Origin: Nautilus pompilius
Lineage: Eukaryota; Mollusca; Cephalopoda; Nautilida; Nautilidae
Assembly: GCA_018389105.1 (NCBI GenBank)
Contig: JACATO010000924.1
Span: 111,001 to 175,000 of the forward strand
Direction of reading: 5' to 3'
Length of the DNA stretch: 64,000 nt
A program made the position numbers and the translations under genes. Below the pieces are notes generated by a model. The model saw only the letters and a list, made by a program, of their open reading frames with translations. It was not told the DNA's origin and did not search any database. Below are positions 46,606 to 59,340 of this stretch, in pieces; within the stretch, counting starts at the first letter, position 1, and each line of letters starts with the position of its first letter.

Positions 46606-49600
46606 AATACATCCCGGCTTCTAAATGAATGTATTTAAAGCATCTTCTGCTTGAAGTATTATTATAGTTAACTAAAATATAAACCGGTGAAAGGTTAGAT
46701 GTACGTGAATTTTAATTATTTTATTCTAACAAATGGAATTATTTTATATGATGATACTATTAACACGCTGAAGCAAAGCTACAAAAATAGACAAATTATT
46801 CTGAACATTTTAAGTATAAAAATATACAGTGTTAATTAGTTTAAGAATGCCAGCTCATATTCTCAAAACTATGCAAGTTTATATGTTTTGTCTTTCTGTC
46901 AGCATGTAATTTTAAAGTAATAATAATCTCCATAAGTTTGAAGAATTCGGTTGTTTTGTATTCACGACGCCATATGTAAGATAAACTTTGTGATTTATTT
47001 ATGTAAATAGATTTGCATTTTCTTGCTCGCTCTTAGTAAAAAGTTTACTTTTAAATGAAAGCCTGTGAAGACAGTATTATTAAAGTGTACTGTGACCAAC
47101 AAATATATAAAAACCTAAGTATCTTGAAGATATTCCCTCTGTCGCTCATGTTTCCTGAATTATGTAGTTAGGTTTCGTGCATATGTGAGCTTCCTAACAT
47201 AAACAGGTTTTAAGATGTGTGCGCAGTCTTCAGAGACGGTTACCTGATGGGATGAGTAATTTTATCAGGAACAGTATAGTGGAAACCTGAAGCCGGCACC
47301 TCTTCTTTCAAGTCATCCCGGGATTTCACAAAGGTGAGTTATCGACTCCGATCGCAAGTGAGCACCTACCTGCTAGTTCAAACACAGAGATATGTGGATC
47401 TTTATCGCGGCAAACATCGTCCGGACTAAGGCAGCATTAGATCTCAGCATCATTCAGCAGTAGTCAAAACTCACGTATCTTAAAAAAAAAAAAATCAAAA
47501 CCAGAACTACGTATTATGGACAGTAAAACCCAGCCAGAAAGTACATTAAGGTGTTTGTGTTTATTCATTCCGATACATATAAAAGTTTCCACCGTTTGGA
47601 TGGTCACAGACACTTTCGAACCTTTTACGAATAGAAATGCCAGCAGTAAGGGGTAACTTCCCAATGGAGGTTAAACAGGAAGTGCTAGAATTAATAATCA
47701 ATATTTATGGCGTAGTATATAAGGTGAAGCGAAGAAATCACTAGGAGATTGTATGTTAGACATTCTTTGACATTCATCTTACAGGGTTTCTTTATAACCC
47801 AGGATAAGTAAGATTTTTGCATCGATTCATTATTTTATTCTATTTCACTTAGCAAATGATGCCAGCAAAAATACTAGTTACCCTTTGGAATACTAGCTGG
47901 CAAAAGATGCCCCTGATTTAGAGCCCGTCAAAGAAAGATATCAAATACAAAGTTGGGTTTACACGACAGTCCAGTTTCTGAGGAAATACTTTCTAAAGCA
48001 GGATCCACAGGTATGCGGTGCATTATCAACTAGAAGGAGTGATTTTTGGAAACAGTGTAGTTGTGAGCGAATGTTAAGATTCGCTGCTATACGGCCTTTT
48101 CATGCTAAAAAAAAAAACAATATGTAGATCAGATCACTTATCCCTAACTGACATTTTATTACTATCTTAGATCCTTAATTTCTTACGTTCAGCTGAAAGA
48201 CACTTTGATTTACGTAGGGACAAAATACATTATCTTCTTAATTAAAAAAAAAAAGAAACAGTAGTAATTTTAAATGATCAATTCATTCGTTTATTTACAA
48301 TCATTCAGCACATGAGTTGGGCATCCGTGCACCGTGTTCCCTCTAAACAACTCACGTCTGCCTTCAGACGAACTCCGCGAAAAAAATTCAAGACGACACA
48401 GACGATAAGATGGGCTACTGCTGTGCAGGTCTACTTCCTAACAAAGGCGCGCTGCCAATGCGAGTTAATGATAGAGTTAATTTAAGAACGGTTCGTATTA
48501 AGATTTCTTTGAAAAATGAACTCGCAAACAGAATATAGCTGCGATGTAAATCCTGGTTGCGAGCAGAGGGTCCTACTTGAACTTAGAAAAGGGGAAAATG
48601 ATAACCTACGAGGGGCAGCTGGAAAGTGTTCTTTGCTACAAAGAAAGCCTTGGATTAGACCAAACTGGCACCTAAGACAATAAAGGTCTTCCTTTACAAA
48701 TCGGGAAGGACCCTGAAAACGTTAACACCCAGTAGTTGGACTATCTTCATTAGTTTGGAATAGTGCTGGTGCGGCTTATACAGAAACGGCGAGTTTCGGT
48801 TTCGTGTCGTCAGATAACCCGCGGCAAACAGCTGAAGAGATTTTTGTTGTTTTTTTTTTAACAGAAAGTGTAGAGAAATTTCGAGAATGGTAAAGTTCAC
48901 CCCGAAGAAACGGCGTGGTGGGGGGGGATATGTCTCCCCTTGTGGCTGTCGGAGAGACACGGCTTGCTCATTTTAGTCACGTTTTGACATCGAAGACGTC
49001 AGCAGTCGATGTGATGCCGGTTAGCCAGGGAGCCCGGGCAGGCGAACGGACTGGTTAGACGGCGAGTCCACTACACCGAAAGATCGCATTAAGCGAGGCG
49101 ACGCCTTGGTAAGCTGGTGTGTGTGTGTCGGGGGATGGGAGCTGACGTCTCGTATTAAGACGTTCACCTCATCTACCGACTTCAAAAGCCGACGCACGGG
49201 AGGAAGGTTGAAAGGGAAAGACGAGCGGTTAATAAGTGATTAGATATGCATCATTAAGTAGACATCGGTCGACGGTTTAAACCACGTGATGTATTCCCAG
49301 CTGTTGATCTGCCACCATAAATTTCGTTCGCCGGCGGAGAGTGGAGCGAAAAGCCCCGAACAGTGCGTGCCCGGTTATCACTTCTCCTCATCCCCCTTTT
49401 CTTTAACGACGCCTTATCGCCCCGTCCGAGTTTTCTTCAGATCCCGTCGCCTCTCCCACACCCCACCCCTCCAAACCGCCCCTTTTCTTTTTACGTTCGA
49501 GCGAGTGCCTCGCATAATTACCGACCGCCGTTGCAGCTTATCGTTATGCGGCCAGAACTACTTGAAACGAAAGACATCGATGATCGCTTCTGCTGGTGCC

Positions 49601-51832
49601 AGCCACGCTTTTATCACTAACCCCTCTCTCGCGTCTTTTTCGCCGTGCTGAACAACCCTGACCGAATCGACCAGCGGCAGGGGAGTAGGTGGCGACATAA
49701 CGGGCATTTCGGGAAACGACGCTCTTCGCTCAGGAGTTGTCCAAGAGAAACCAGGAAATGCGACGTTTTCTGCCCTCAGACCTGTCCTGGCTGGCAAACG
49801 CCGTTTGAGGCGAGTGGGTGAACACCTCTAAGACGAGATCTGCGACATTTTCATTAAAAAAAAGGCGGTTTTGCTTGATTTAAAAAAAAAAATGTTTAAC
49901 CAACCTCGAGATTTCGCGAAATAGCACCCCAAAGTAAATAGACGTTTCTCGTTTTCTTTCGCCTTCTGAGTGCGAGTCGTTTTCTTATATATTCCTACAG
50001 CCGTCACGTAACTCCAAAGTTAGGACTGGGTTTGACAAACAAAGACAATTACATTAAAAAAGACGGTTTATGTTGATTATTACCACTTTCTCTCTTTTGT
50101 TTTTATTCAGGAATTTACATGTATTTTTTACCGTTCTTTTATTGTCTATTAGTATACCAATGTCACTGTCTATAATAAATGCCAAAGATTTTGTTTGGCT
50201 ACTGTAATTTCTGCCTCGCTATAGAACATAGCTGTCCCATCCCGACTTCAGAAAACTTCTTTATTAGTGCGGATACTTCAAACACTGCAGAAAGGTAATT
50301 TCTCGGTTGGGTATGCACGCTAACTATGGTAATACGAATTTTCACCATTCCGTGATATCGTCGCTTGGCTATAATTTGCTTCCGTTGTGGTGCAATGCTC
50401 AATGTCTGCGAATGACGGGATAAACCGATTCTGAATACGTTTTAATTATAGTAATATTCCGGGGGCTGTCTGAAATATGTTTCTATAGGACAAAAATTAA
50501 TTCTGAATTAGGAATAAACCGGATAGACAGTCAAAAACTTTCTTCTTTCATCGTACGAATTCCTCTACATTCTGCTTGCAAGAAAATCCCATGCCATTTA
50601 TGGGAATCCAGACCTTTAAACATGCAGATGCGCATTAGCTTAGTGTTCGTCTCGAATAATGGAGCCTGCTTGGAAAAATACGAAATTTTTCTAAGTTTAT
50701 TATTCAAAAATTAGTTGTAGCTACGGCCGGTAATTTAGTCCATTTACAGCGATGCACCTGGTATTGATGACGTTATGAGATGGCTGTGGTAATAATCTCT
50801 CTTTAAAAGACTGACGGCGGGTATCACAGTTTCTTAGATGCGGGGCCATTGGCTCAGAAGCAGCTTATCGTTTGTTTGTTTCTTCCTCAGCGCTAAGTCT
50901 AAGGCTGGTAATCCTCGAGTCATCTGGAATAATATAAACTTTTTACATTAATAAAAATCTCACGTCACACCTGCTCGTTCTTCCTATGTCGTCGTTTTGC
51001 ACCGTTACGTATCAGACTCAGGTAGTGCTGCAAATAATTAAACCCGGATTAACGGGCGTTAACCGTAAAAGCCCGCTGGCGAATCCGACAAACCCCTAGA
51101 AAACCTGAGACTGGGTTCTTCATGGGTACAGGTGAACTGTACACTTTAGCGTCGGCACCAGCTAAAGGTCTTTCGAAAACACGGTTGAGTAGACGAGGAT
51201 ATCGTGATCTTAGGACGCCGTTAAAGACCAGGTCAGCTGGGGTATAGAAAGTTCAGGAAGTCACTGAAATAATCTGAAATTTAAAGTGGATAATCATTAG
51301 AAGCAAAATGCAGAAAAAAATTGAAAGAATTTGTTGTTGCTGGGGGGGTTCCAGTTATTTTTGCTTACTTCCAATAAAGCAAAGTTTTGTATTTATCACC
51401 TCTTCGAGATATGTATTAATTTTACTTTTAAAAAAAATAAGGAAAGATTTCTTTCAAGTTAAAAATTAATATTAAACAAACATATAGTAATTTTCTAAAA
51501 CTTTTAAACGCATAAACGAACGAACGAACAAACAAATAAATAAACAGTCATCAAATTTGCATAATACATAAAGAATTTAAAGTCCGTTATTTATCTGAGT
51601 TTCAATAGAAATAGAACACTTACAAATAAATACCTAACAAACAGAAAACGGAGCAAAATTTTAATTTTTTTTTAAGTTTTACATGTTCTTTTATTTTTTA
51701 AAAAAATTCTTTTAGTAAAAATTGTTTTATTGTGATCAACTATATTTTGAAACAGAAGACAATTCACAGCTTTGATAACGTGTTACAAATATAAACAAGA
51801 TTTGATAAACATCTTTCTTAACTTTGAAGATA
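46606..51832. other. Long non-coding stretch, GC-rich patch at 48890-49830
   Basis: No gene is supported. 48890-49830 is GC- and CpG-rich, with a (GT)n tract at 49118-49130 and pyrimidine-rich frames at 49286-49651 that overlap in two frames and carry no known domain. It could be a CpG-rich regulatory region or an unrecognised first exon. A donor-like AAAG/GTGAGT lies at 47331-47340 with no supporting frame. The rest is AT-rich, with an A/T-run-rich stretch at 51420-51760. Confidence 0.4.
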
Positions 51833-52284
51833 CAGTCGACCCCCCCCCCGCGTAATCGCGGCCCCGGTTATTCGCGGAATTTTCCTTAGAACCTAACTAA
51901 TAATTGTTCGCGGAATCGCAAATATCTTCCGCGATTTTTTATGGCTTTTTTCGTTGCAATATATATTTTTTCACGCTTTTTAACGCTAAATTATTAATAA
52001 CAATATAATTTACTAATTTTTTAATATAAATACTAACGTAAATTCAGCAAAATACCAATATAAAATAAACGCTATTGGCTGGAGGTTTGAAAGTAGCCAA
52101 TCAGAGAGCGTTATTCATTTCTCCTCGCTGCTGATTGGCTGCTGCCCACGAGGCGCTGTCTCAGGCAGATGCACGTTTATAGTCATTTATAGGCATTTTT
52201 ATGGACCACGTCCAATATTCGCGGTTTTTCACTCTTCGTGGGTGCTCTAGGAACGTAACCCCCGCGAATACCGGGAGACAACTG
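51833..52284. mobile_element. Tigger/pogo-like MITE, copy 2 (452 bp)
   Basis: Same terminal inverted ends as copy 1 (CAGTCGACCCCC on the left, CAGTTGTCTCCCGGTATTCG inwards from the right), with TA on both sides (51831-51832 and 52285-52286). The alignable parts are almost identical to 22791-23321. This copy has a 10-base insertion TTTTTAACGC near 51977 and 17 extra bases near 52225-52241. It lacks about 120 bases between the GATGCA and CGTTTATAG strings. Both copies are recent and non-autonomous. Confidence 0.85.
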
Positions 52285-52473
52285 TACATCAGTTTAAAAG
52301 TCACTATTAATTAATTAACCCCCCACATACAGACAGAAATCGGTAAAAATATTCTTAAATTGCCAAAAATCTCATGTTCATCAAAGAATGGAATATTTTT
52401 AATTCAGTGTATATGCACTGGAAACCATAACTTCAATTTGCCAATGTACCAAGAGGTCGTATTTCATGTATAA

Positions 52474-52510
52474 CTCTCTCTCTCTCTGTACATGACGTCA
52501 TCTCCCTCTC

Positions 52511-52577
<67 letters not shown>
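52474..52577. repeat. (CT)n array with one TGACGTCAT insert
   Basis: A CT run broken once at 52488-52502 by GTACATGACGTCATCTCC, then a pure CT run to 52577. The insert contains the same TGACGTCA palindrome as the arrays at 21.5 and 38.8 kb. Confidence 0.95.
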
Positions 52578-52581
<4 letters not shown>

Positions 52582-55500
52582 TTGCAATCAAAGTTTCAGC
52601 AAATCTACTTCAGCATGTTTTTCCATGAATATATATTTGTGACTGTTACATGCTAATATTTTGGTAACTCTAATAAATCAACTATAATCTATATGTATTA
52701 TAAAGTATATCGTTGATAAGTCTACAGTTGTGCCCGCCAGTAATATAAGACAAATACAGTGTTCCAAAGCGATGTATGAAAACACTTTTCTATAGCCTAG
52801 TAAACAAAGACATATTGCTAAATAAAACGTTCGCTTTATACATCAAACACGCTACAACAGGGGTTCATAATATTCACTATTGGCATCTGCACAGATACCT
52901 CAGCATCTGACAGCAGAGCGACACGTAACGGCGGTCGTTTATTGCATAAATAGTTCTTCTGTTAGAGATCGTGGATCGTAACTGCTTATTTTGTGGCGTA
53001 CACCTTGTCTTCCAATGCAGGAGGCTGATATCTGAAAAATATAGCGAGTATCCAACTGGTTCGTGTCGTTTCATCTAAATCCTAACAATGCATCATCCAA
53101 AAATGGCCAAACATATTTTTTACAAACAGTGAAAACACGTGATACCACGGGTGCGTCGTTGAGTTTGTCAGTACCGTCATCTGTGAGTTTCCGAGTAAGA
53201 CGTCTTCACGTTGAGGGACAAAATACCTTTGTATAGTAGTGGACAAAAATGTGTATACGCATCTTATATATATGTATACACGGAAGTGCAAAATAATGAG
53301 CATATCACGCGAAAACACTGTTATTTGCTTTACCAGCCCATTGTTGTTGAAACGAATTAGCGCATCAAAATATTTAAAAAAAAAAACATTTAAAATTCTA
53401 CGAACCACGTATCTCTTGCATTATTACGGTCTCATCGAGTTATTTATATAAATTTTAAATTTAATTTATACTTACAATACGATGTATTCTTCTGATTTTG
53501 ATTTTTACTACTAATTTAAATAAATGATAAGTCGTATAATGCTTTTGAACAAATGCTAATTGACTTCTATATTGATTACTGTTAGTGTTTGTTGGAAGAT
53601 TAAAATTACATCTAAAAACAAAGACAAACGAAGAAAGATAAAATTACCTTAATTGGTAGACGGTTAACTTACTTCTAAGCACAATTTCTCTGCAAGATTC
53701 AATATTTCATTCCCTACTACCAATAGACCGTTGGATTGCCTGGCTGAGTATCAGCTGGAAAGTTCTTCGTGAAATGCAAAACTAAGAAACAGTAGCGACT
53801 TAACTAGACAAAACAACATGGTAATTGCACCTTTAACAATTTTTCAATATATTGTGGTCATATATGCACAGATTTCAAATGTTTGTTTCTAAGAGAGGGC
53901 ATTATAGTCAGAGAAAAGCTGTAAAAATGATAAGAACTGCATTTTCTGCATAATTAAGCCTGGCGATGCAACTGTGGAGTACGAGGGCTATTTTGCGGAC
54001 GATAAAATAATTATGGAATTTTCACAAAAGAGAGACTTCAAAATATTTAGTAATGCCTCTTGATTACACAGGGACAGTTTGATAATTGGCGAAATTATAC
54101 TGCAACAGGATAATGATCAAAGTCACACTGCAAAGCTCAAAACGATATTTTGGTAAAAAGAATTGAAAAGACTTAGGATCACGGTATGAAGCCTTTATTT
54201 CATCATCATGTCAAAATCACATTAAATATGCCATTTATGAACTAGATCAAATAGTCTAAGTAAAAGATTCCAACAAAAGTCACTATTTTATAGAACAAAT
54301 TTTAATAGGATTGGGGGTTATTAGAAAAAAACAAATATTTTGAAAAATCCAGTAAAACAGGATTCTTAAAATATGTGCAGCAGTTATTCCCATGAAAAAA
54401 ATGTCTATTCTGATTTAAAAATTGGATTGATAACAGGTTCAAAATTAATTGTTTCGAGGCGCTCTAATACATGGTTCATCAGTCTTTTGTTGTTGTTTTT
54501 TTTTCCGAGATAATGCATTTTCATTAAAAACAAATTATTGAAAGGTAGAAAAGAGTGTTTTCGCAAGGTAAGCTCTCACAATTTTGAACAAACCCGTGTA
54601 TAAAGTTGCATTGTCACTCTGTTCCATGAACTACTGGCGTTTTAAACACGATCCGTTTTCGCAGTAAATTTGGTTGCAAACATCTGCTTAGCTGCATCAG
54701 GGTCAGGACGCATCTTCATCCTGCCAATTTCGTTGCCACCATCCGAGAGCCAACAATAATGCGCCTGTTCTCGGCTTTTATCCAAGACAAATTCCGTCTA
54801 CGGCAGAGATGCCTGTTTTGATAGTGCTGCTCTGTTATGTAGTAACGTCAGCCGTATCCATTGCAGGAGTAAAACTCTTTTACTTATAAGATCGCGAGAA
54901 CAAGAGGAAAGCAGACATTAACGTTTTATTTCTCGGAACAGAATGAACGCCGTTGCAAAATATCAAACGTTTCGTAAACTCCACAACGATAAATTTTGAA
55001 TTCTTTTATTTAAGGTTCTGGTGAAACCTCAATAAATAATTGAAGGGCTCGCGCCTCGCTATCAGGGGTGCGTGGATGTCAGCACCGCATAATTTATTAA
55101 CTAAGTTGCTAAGAACTGATTTATAAACTTAGTAACAGAGACAGGAAGGTGGTAACGGAAGCGAAAAGATAAAAGACTTGAAAATAAACAACCTAATTTT
55201 ATATCTTCTTTTTTTCCCTCCGAATACTTTTCGTCGGTTGTGGTGCAGCGCAAAGTTGGTAAAATGTTTACGAAATGCTGGCAGAGTAATCAAGGTATCT
55301 GGCGTGTCGCACTCTCGGAGCTTTCCTCACCCACCCACCCACCTGCCCGCCCTCCCCCTCTGCTGTTGGGGGGGGGGGTGGAGGATCGACATTTTGTAAA
55401 AAAAAATAACGCTTTCTGTCGCTTATCTCTAGAAGAGTGATGTTAGAGACTCTTCGGATCCCACAAGGGTGACTTTCTAACCTCAACTTCGTTGACAATG

Positions 55501-58500
55501 CTGAGCTGGTCGGACCGCGCAGTTGGCCAGTGGAATGGTGTTATCCTCGACTCACGTGCGAAGCTTAGCTATCACGAGAGCCAAAGCGCCCCGCACTGGT
55601 CGGAGGTAAGAGAGATCGCTCGAGATATTCGCGAATTAAACCGAAATTTCTTAAGTTTGTAACCTAGAACTGAACTATGGACAGCACACGATTATTGTTT
55701 CTCTTTTGATTTCATTTTTAATCCGCCCATTGAATATCTTTGTGATTTATGCTTCATTTTCTCAGCTGTTTTAGCGCCTTACCGTTCCAGACCCCTCACC
55801 TTTAAAACATGGCGTGCATTCTGAAGGTCCGCGGAACCATTGATCAGCGTGTCATCACAAAACCCAGCCATGCTCCCTCGGGGATCAGTAAATATGAAAA
55901 TTCGTTTGCAAATCGCAAGAAGTTTGTGAAAGCATGGAAACGAAAGCCATTAATGACACAAGAGTTCGCATTGATACAGATAGACTCTATACATTTTTAT
56001 AACGTGCACTTGTTTCTCCGCACACTCGCTGAATTTTTAAAAGGCTTTTGCATGTTGCCGAGAATGCGATGTTCGCCATTTACTTCATGCACCCAGTTCT
56101 TGTTCTGGCTGGCTGGTATCGATGTTCTGTAAATGGAAGATGCGGCGGTTGAGTGGAGAGGAGATTGCTTAGTTTTTGCCAATAGCTGTTTTTGCTCTCT
56201 TTATCACTCGACAAGAGCAATCTGTGTCAGTAAGTGTAAGTAAATCCATACGGAACTTAAGTGAAACATCAAAGTGAAACACTTTCTGATGAGGATCGTC
56301 CTTTAGGCCGCACTTTGCAGCTAAATACAACATCATTAATGCATAGGTATCTGTTGGCATGGTGATGCTATGTAATGACTAGGTACTTCTATAGTAAAGT
56401 CGACACTGCAACATCATTAAATGCTGGACCAGCTAACGATAAACTAAATGCGTTAACTGCAATGCTTGCGGAGACTGAACTTTCTCCGCCGAAAAAGAAA
56501 CAAGATTTATTCTCCTGGAGCTATTATTTTAAAATTGCTACACTAAATGTGCACATTTACTTAGTCTAATTTATAGTATCGTATATTAAACACTAGGCGT
56601 AAAGTCCTTTATGCTTTTACTTTAATGACTGGATACAAAAGATAATCTTTACATGACATTTAACTAGCATTTACTATTTTTCGAATTTATTGTTGTGTAA
56701 ACGCCACGTTAGAATGTCCCTTATGTTCTGTATGGCAGACAGGTGCTAACAAGTAAGGATGTCTTCGTGTTCACAGTGAAGTCCGTCCACACATCTGATG
56801 GTAATTTACTATGATGTTGTATAAAACTGTACATTTAAATTAGTTATAAAATTTTGAGATGTGAATAAAATTCAAATAAAATGTTATTTTAACAATTCAT
56901 CAACTTGAATGTAAATCGCGCACTTTTCAAAGCGTTAATTCGATTGTGCAAGTAACTTTCAGCCTGCAATCATCAGATAATTACCCGTTTTCTGTACAAA
57001 GTGAAAATTGTCACGAAATTTCTTGGCATATATTAAATATTAAAGTATAATTATTGCATTCGTTTCAAACTAATCATGAGATCGCTTAGCCATTGCAGGT
57101 GAGTCTTTCAAAACTCACTGTAAACATTTTCCTCCGTATCCAAGCGGTGGGATTAAAACTGTTACAGTTATCTTAAGTGTTTTTGTTTGTTTTTTCTTTC
57201 ATTGTTAAATTGTCGACGAGGCCTTTTAATAAAATTTTAGTAAAATCCACGCGGTGATAAGAAACCAGAGAAACGAGATGCTACTCGGTACATAGCAACT
57301 CGTCCTCCTTCTGTTGTTTCTCTTGTGGAAAGTCTTGCTAAAGTCTATGGGAAGAGCTCTTATCTGTCTCTGCTTTATCAGGATTGAAACCTTAAAATTT
57401 TTTTATTACAAACCAGCTTGGTTTGTGATACCAACTCTTCGAAATATGCGCTATATTTCGGACTTAAATGAAACATCAGACCTACGGTTCTTAACTCCCA
57501 GCGGGCTCACGAGGTTCGGTTCTTGGCGGTGAGTTACCAAAAAATGGAAACCCCCTTGTTTCTTTGTTCCGGACAGATTTGGATTATAAAGTCGTTTGCG
57601 TTTTGAGTTAATCTATGTATTGCCGTTTGTAGTTAACCGTCTTGTTTATGTATTTATCCTTTTATAATGCAGCTTCTGCCACCGGACGTACAGTACTGGC
57701 TTTTACAGTTTCGCTGTTGTCCGCCTCCATTGTTTCGTGGCCGTCTAGAAGACTCTGTTTTGGTCTGACGTTCGGAGATGGCTGACGGCTGGCTATTGCA
57801 CCATGAAGTCTCCGCGTCTTCCAATTGCGTCCAGATGTAGCACGTCCATCAGGGACCAGGCATTGATGCTAGACCATACGACAAACATGTTTGCACTATT
57901 TTGACCATGGCTCGGGTGAGGCAAGCAACGTGGGCCAGTAGAATATACCCGCTTATCCTGCAGACAAGACACCGTCGATTGTCGCAAAGCGAACTTGTAA
58001 ATGTTACTTCATACTCATCCACTGCAAGTGCAACGTACTGCTCTCGAAACCTAGAGCTCCTTCACCTTTTTATCTCTCCAAAGTCATATCGCCTCCGAAT
58101 ACAAAATGTAGTTTTTGTGTTTTTTTAACCAAGCAACATATTAATAAATAATCGTTTATTTAAGCAAATAAAAGACTTAAAATCTTTATTTCCTCCTGTT
58201 GTATTGTTTAGGTGTATTTTATGTATATGTTCTATATTATTTGTAGTTCAGACTTTCGTCGAACAATAGTTCTGACCCACACATTTGAAAATAGTCCACT
58301 CAAGTACATTAGCTTAGCGTTATTATGCAAAATTCATGAGGCTTAATTCGACCTTATCACGCAAAATATAAAATTCTTAAGTGATGCAAAGCTTGTGGCT
58401 CTGGCTCTACACTGGTGACCAAGTCTGTGGAAGCGTACTTTGTTTCATATGCACATATAGTTACATGAACATAACTATACATTAAAAAACATCGGTACAT

Positions 58501-58755
58501 GCAAAAGTGAGTTTGTTTTTCAAATCATGCTACACGAATCTGTTTTTCTTTAATTGATATGTCGCGCTTTATGATTGAAGAATTAATTATTAAGTGCCAA
58601 CAAACATGGCTTTAGCGTGTGCACACTTAAGGATCAACATTTATTAGCTGAAAATAAACTGATAGCATTCTTTCAAATTTGTGCTGTGTAACAGTTAAGT
58701 ACTTTGTGCATCTTTGGCCTCCAGTTAACGATTAATTAGATTCTAATTCCCGTAA
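52578..58755. other. Long AT-rich stretch without a supported gene
   Basis: Frames of 60-108 codons without recognisable domains. A 107-codon plus frame (55809-56132) starts MACILKVRG but matches nothing I know. 55310-55390 is C-rich then G-rich. A minus frame at 57793-57987 has a stretch (MFVVWSSINAWSLMDVLHLD) faintly like the V-M-V-W-G-G-I block of Tc1-type transposases, too weak to call. Donor-like strings occur at 57096 and 57529 without exon support. Confidence 0.4.
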
Positions 58756-59340
58756 TCATTTTACTTCTTTAGAGACAAAATCCATATTCATTAGTTTCTC
58801 TGCATAAGTTTTGAATTCACTTCGAGCATAAAGTTGTTTCAACAATACATGTTCAGTGCCAAGTTTGTATGAATCATTGTCATCAACCCCGAAGATTATA
58901 GTTAGAATGTTCTTGGATCTCCCGGCCTTGATCTATGTCAGATACTCTAACACATCCACCTACTTTGGATGATGGAAACCTATAGTCCGAATATTTAGCA
59001 TTTTGGAAACCTTCATGTACAAGATAGTGTGAGATTTAATGCATTAAAAGAAAAATTATTATTTTCTTATTGCAAAGAGTCATCAGCCTTCTCGCCGGAG
59101 GATACTGTGAAGATTTTGTGGACATACCTGTTGAACAATACGCAACTGTGAAAATCTGTAATTCTTTATCACAAACGTGCGACCGTTCTAAGAGCAACTT
59201 CATCTTGGACGAGCTGATCTTCCATATTATTATTTACAGTACTATTTTGATTGTTTTGATGTTCTTGTTAGGCTTTGAGACTATTCTGCATCCATTTGTA
59301 TTCTCTTTCTATAGCCTTTTGCTTTCGGATTGGAGATAAC
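58756..59340 (-). pseudogene. Possible mobile-element coding remnant
   Basis: Two minus-strand pieces look coding. NPKAKGYRKR at 59302-59331 resembles a short motif I recall near the N-terminus of some invertebrate reverse-transcriptase proteins. A 50-codon open piece (ILTIIFGVDDNDSYKLG to FVSKEVK) ends at a TGA at 58756. They are out of phase and separated by stops. The short length makes chance similarity a real possibility. Confidence 0.2.

Noticed and set aside
57793-57987. Possible Tc1 VMVW-type block in a 64-codon minus frame
   Set aside because: Only about ten loosely similar positions and no further catalytic motifs in neighbouring frames.
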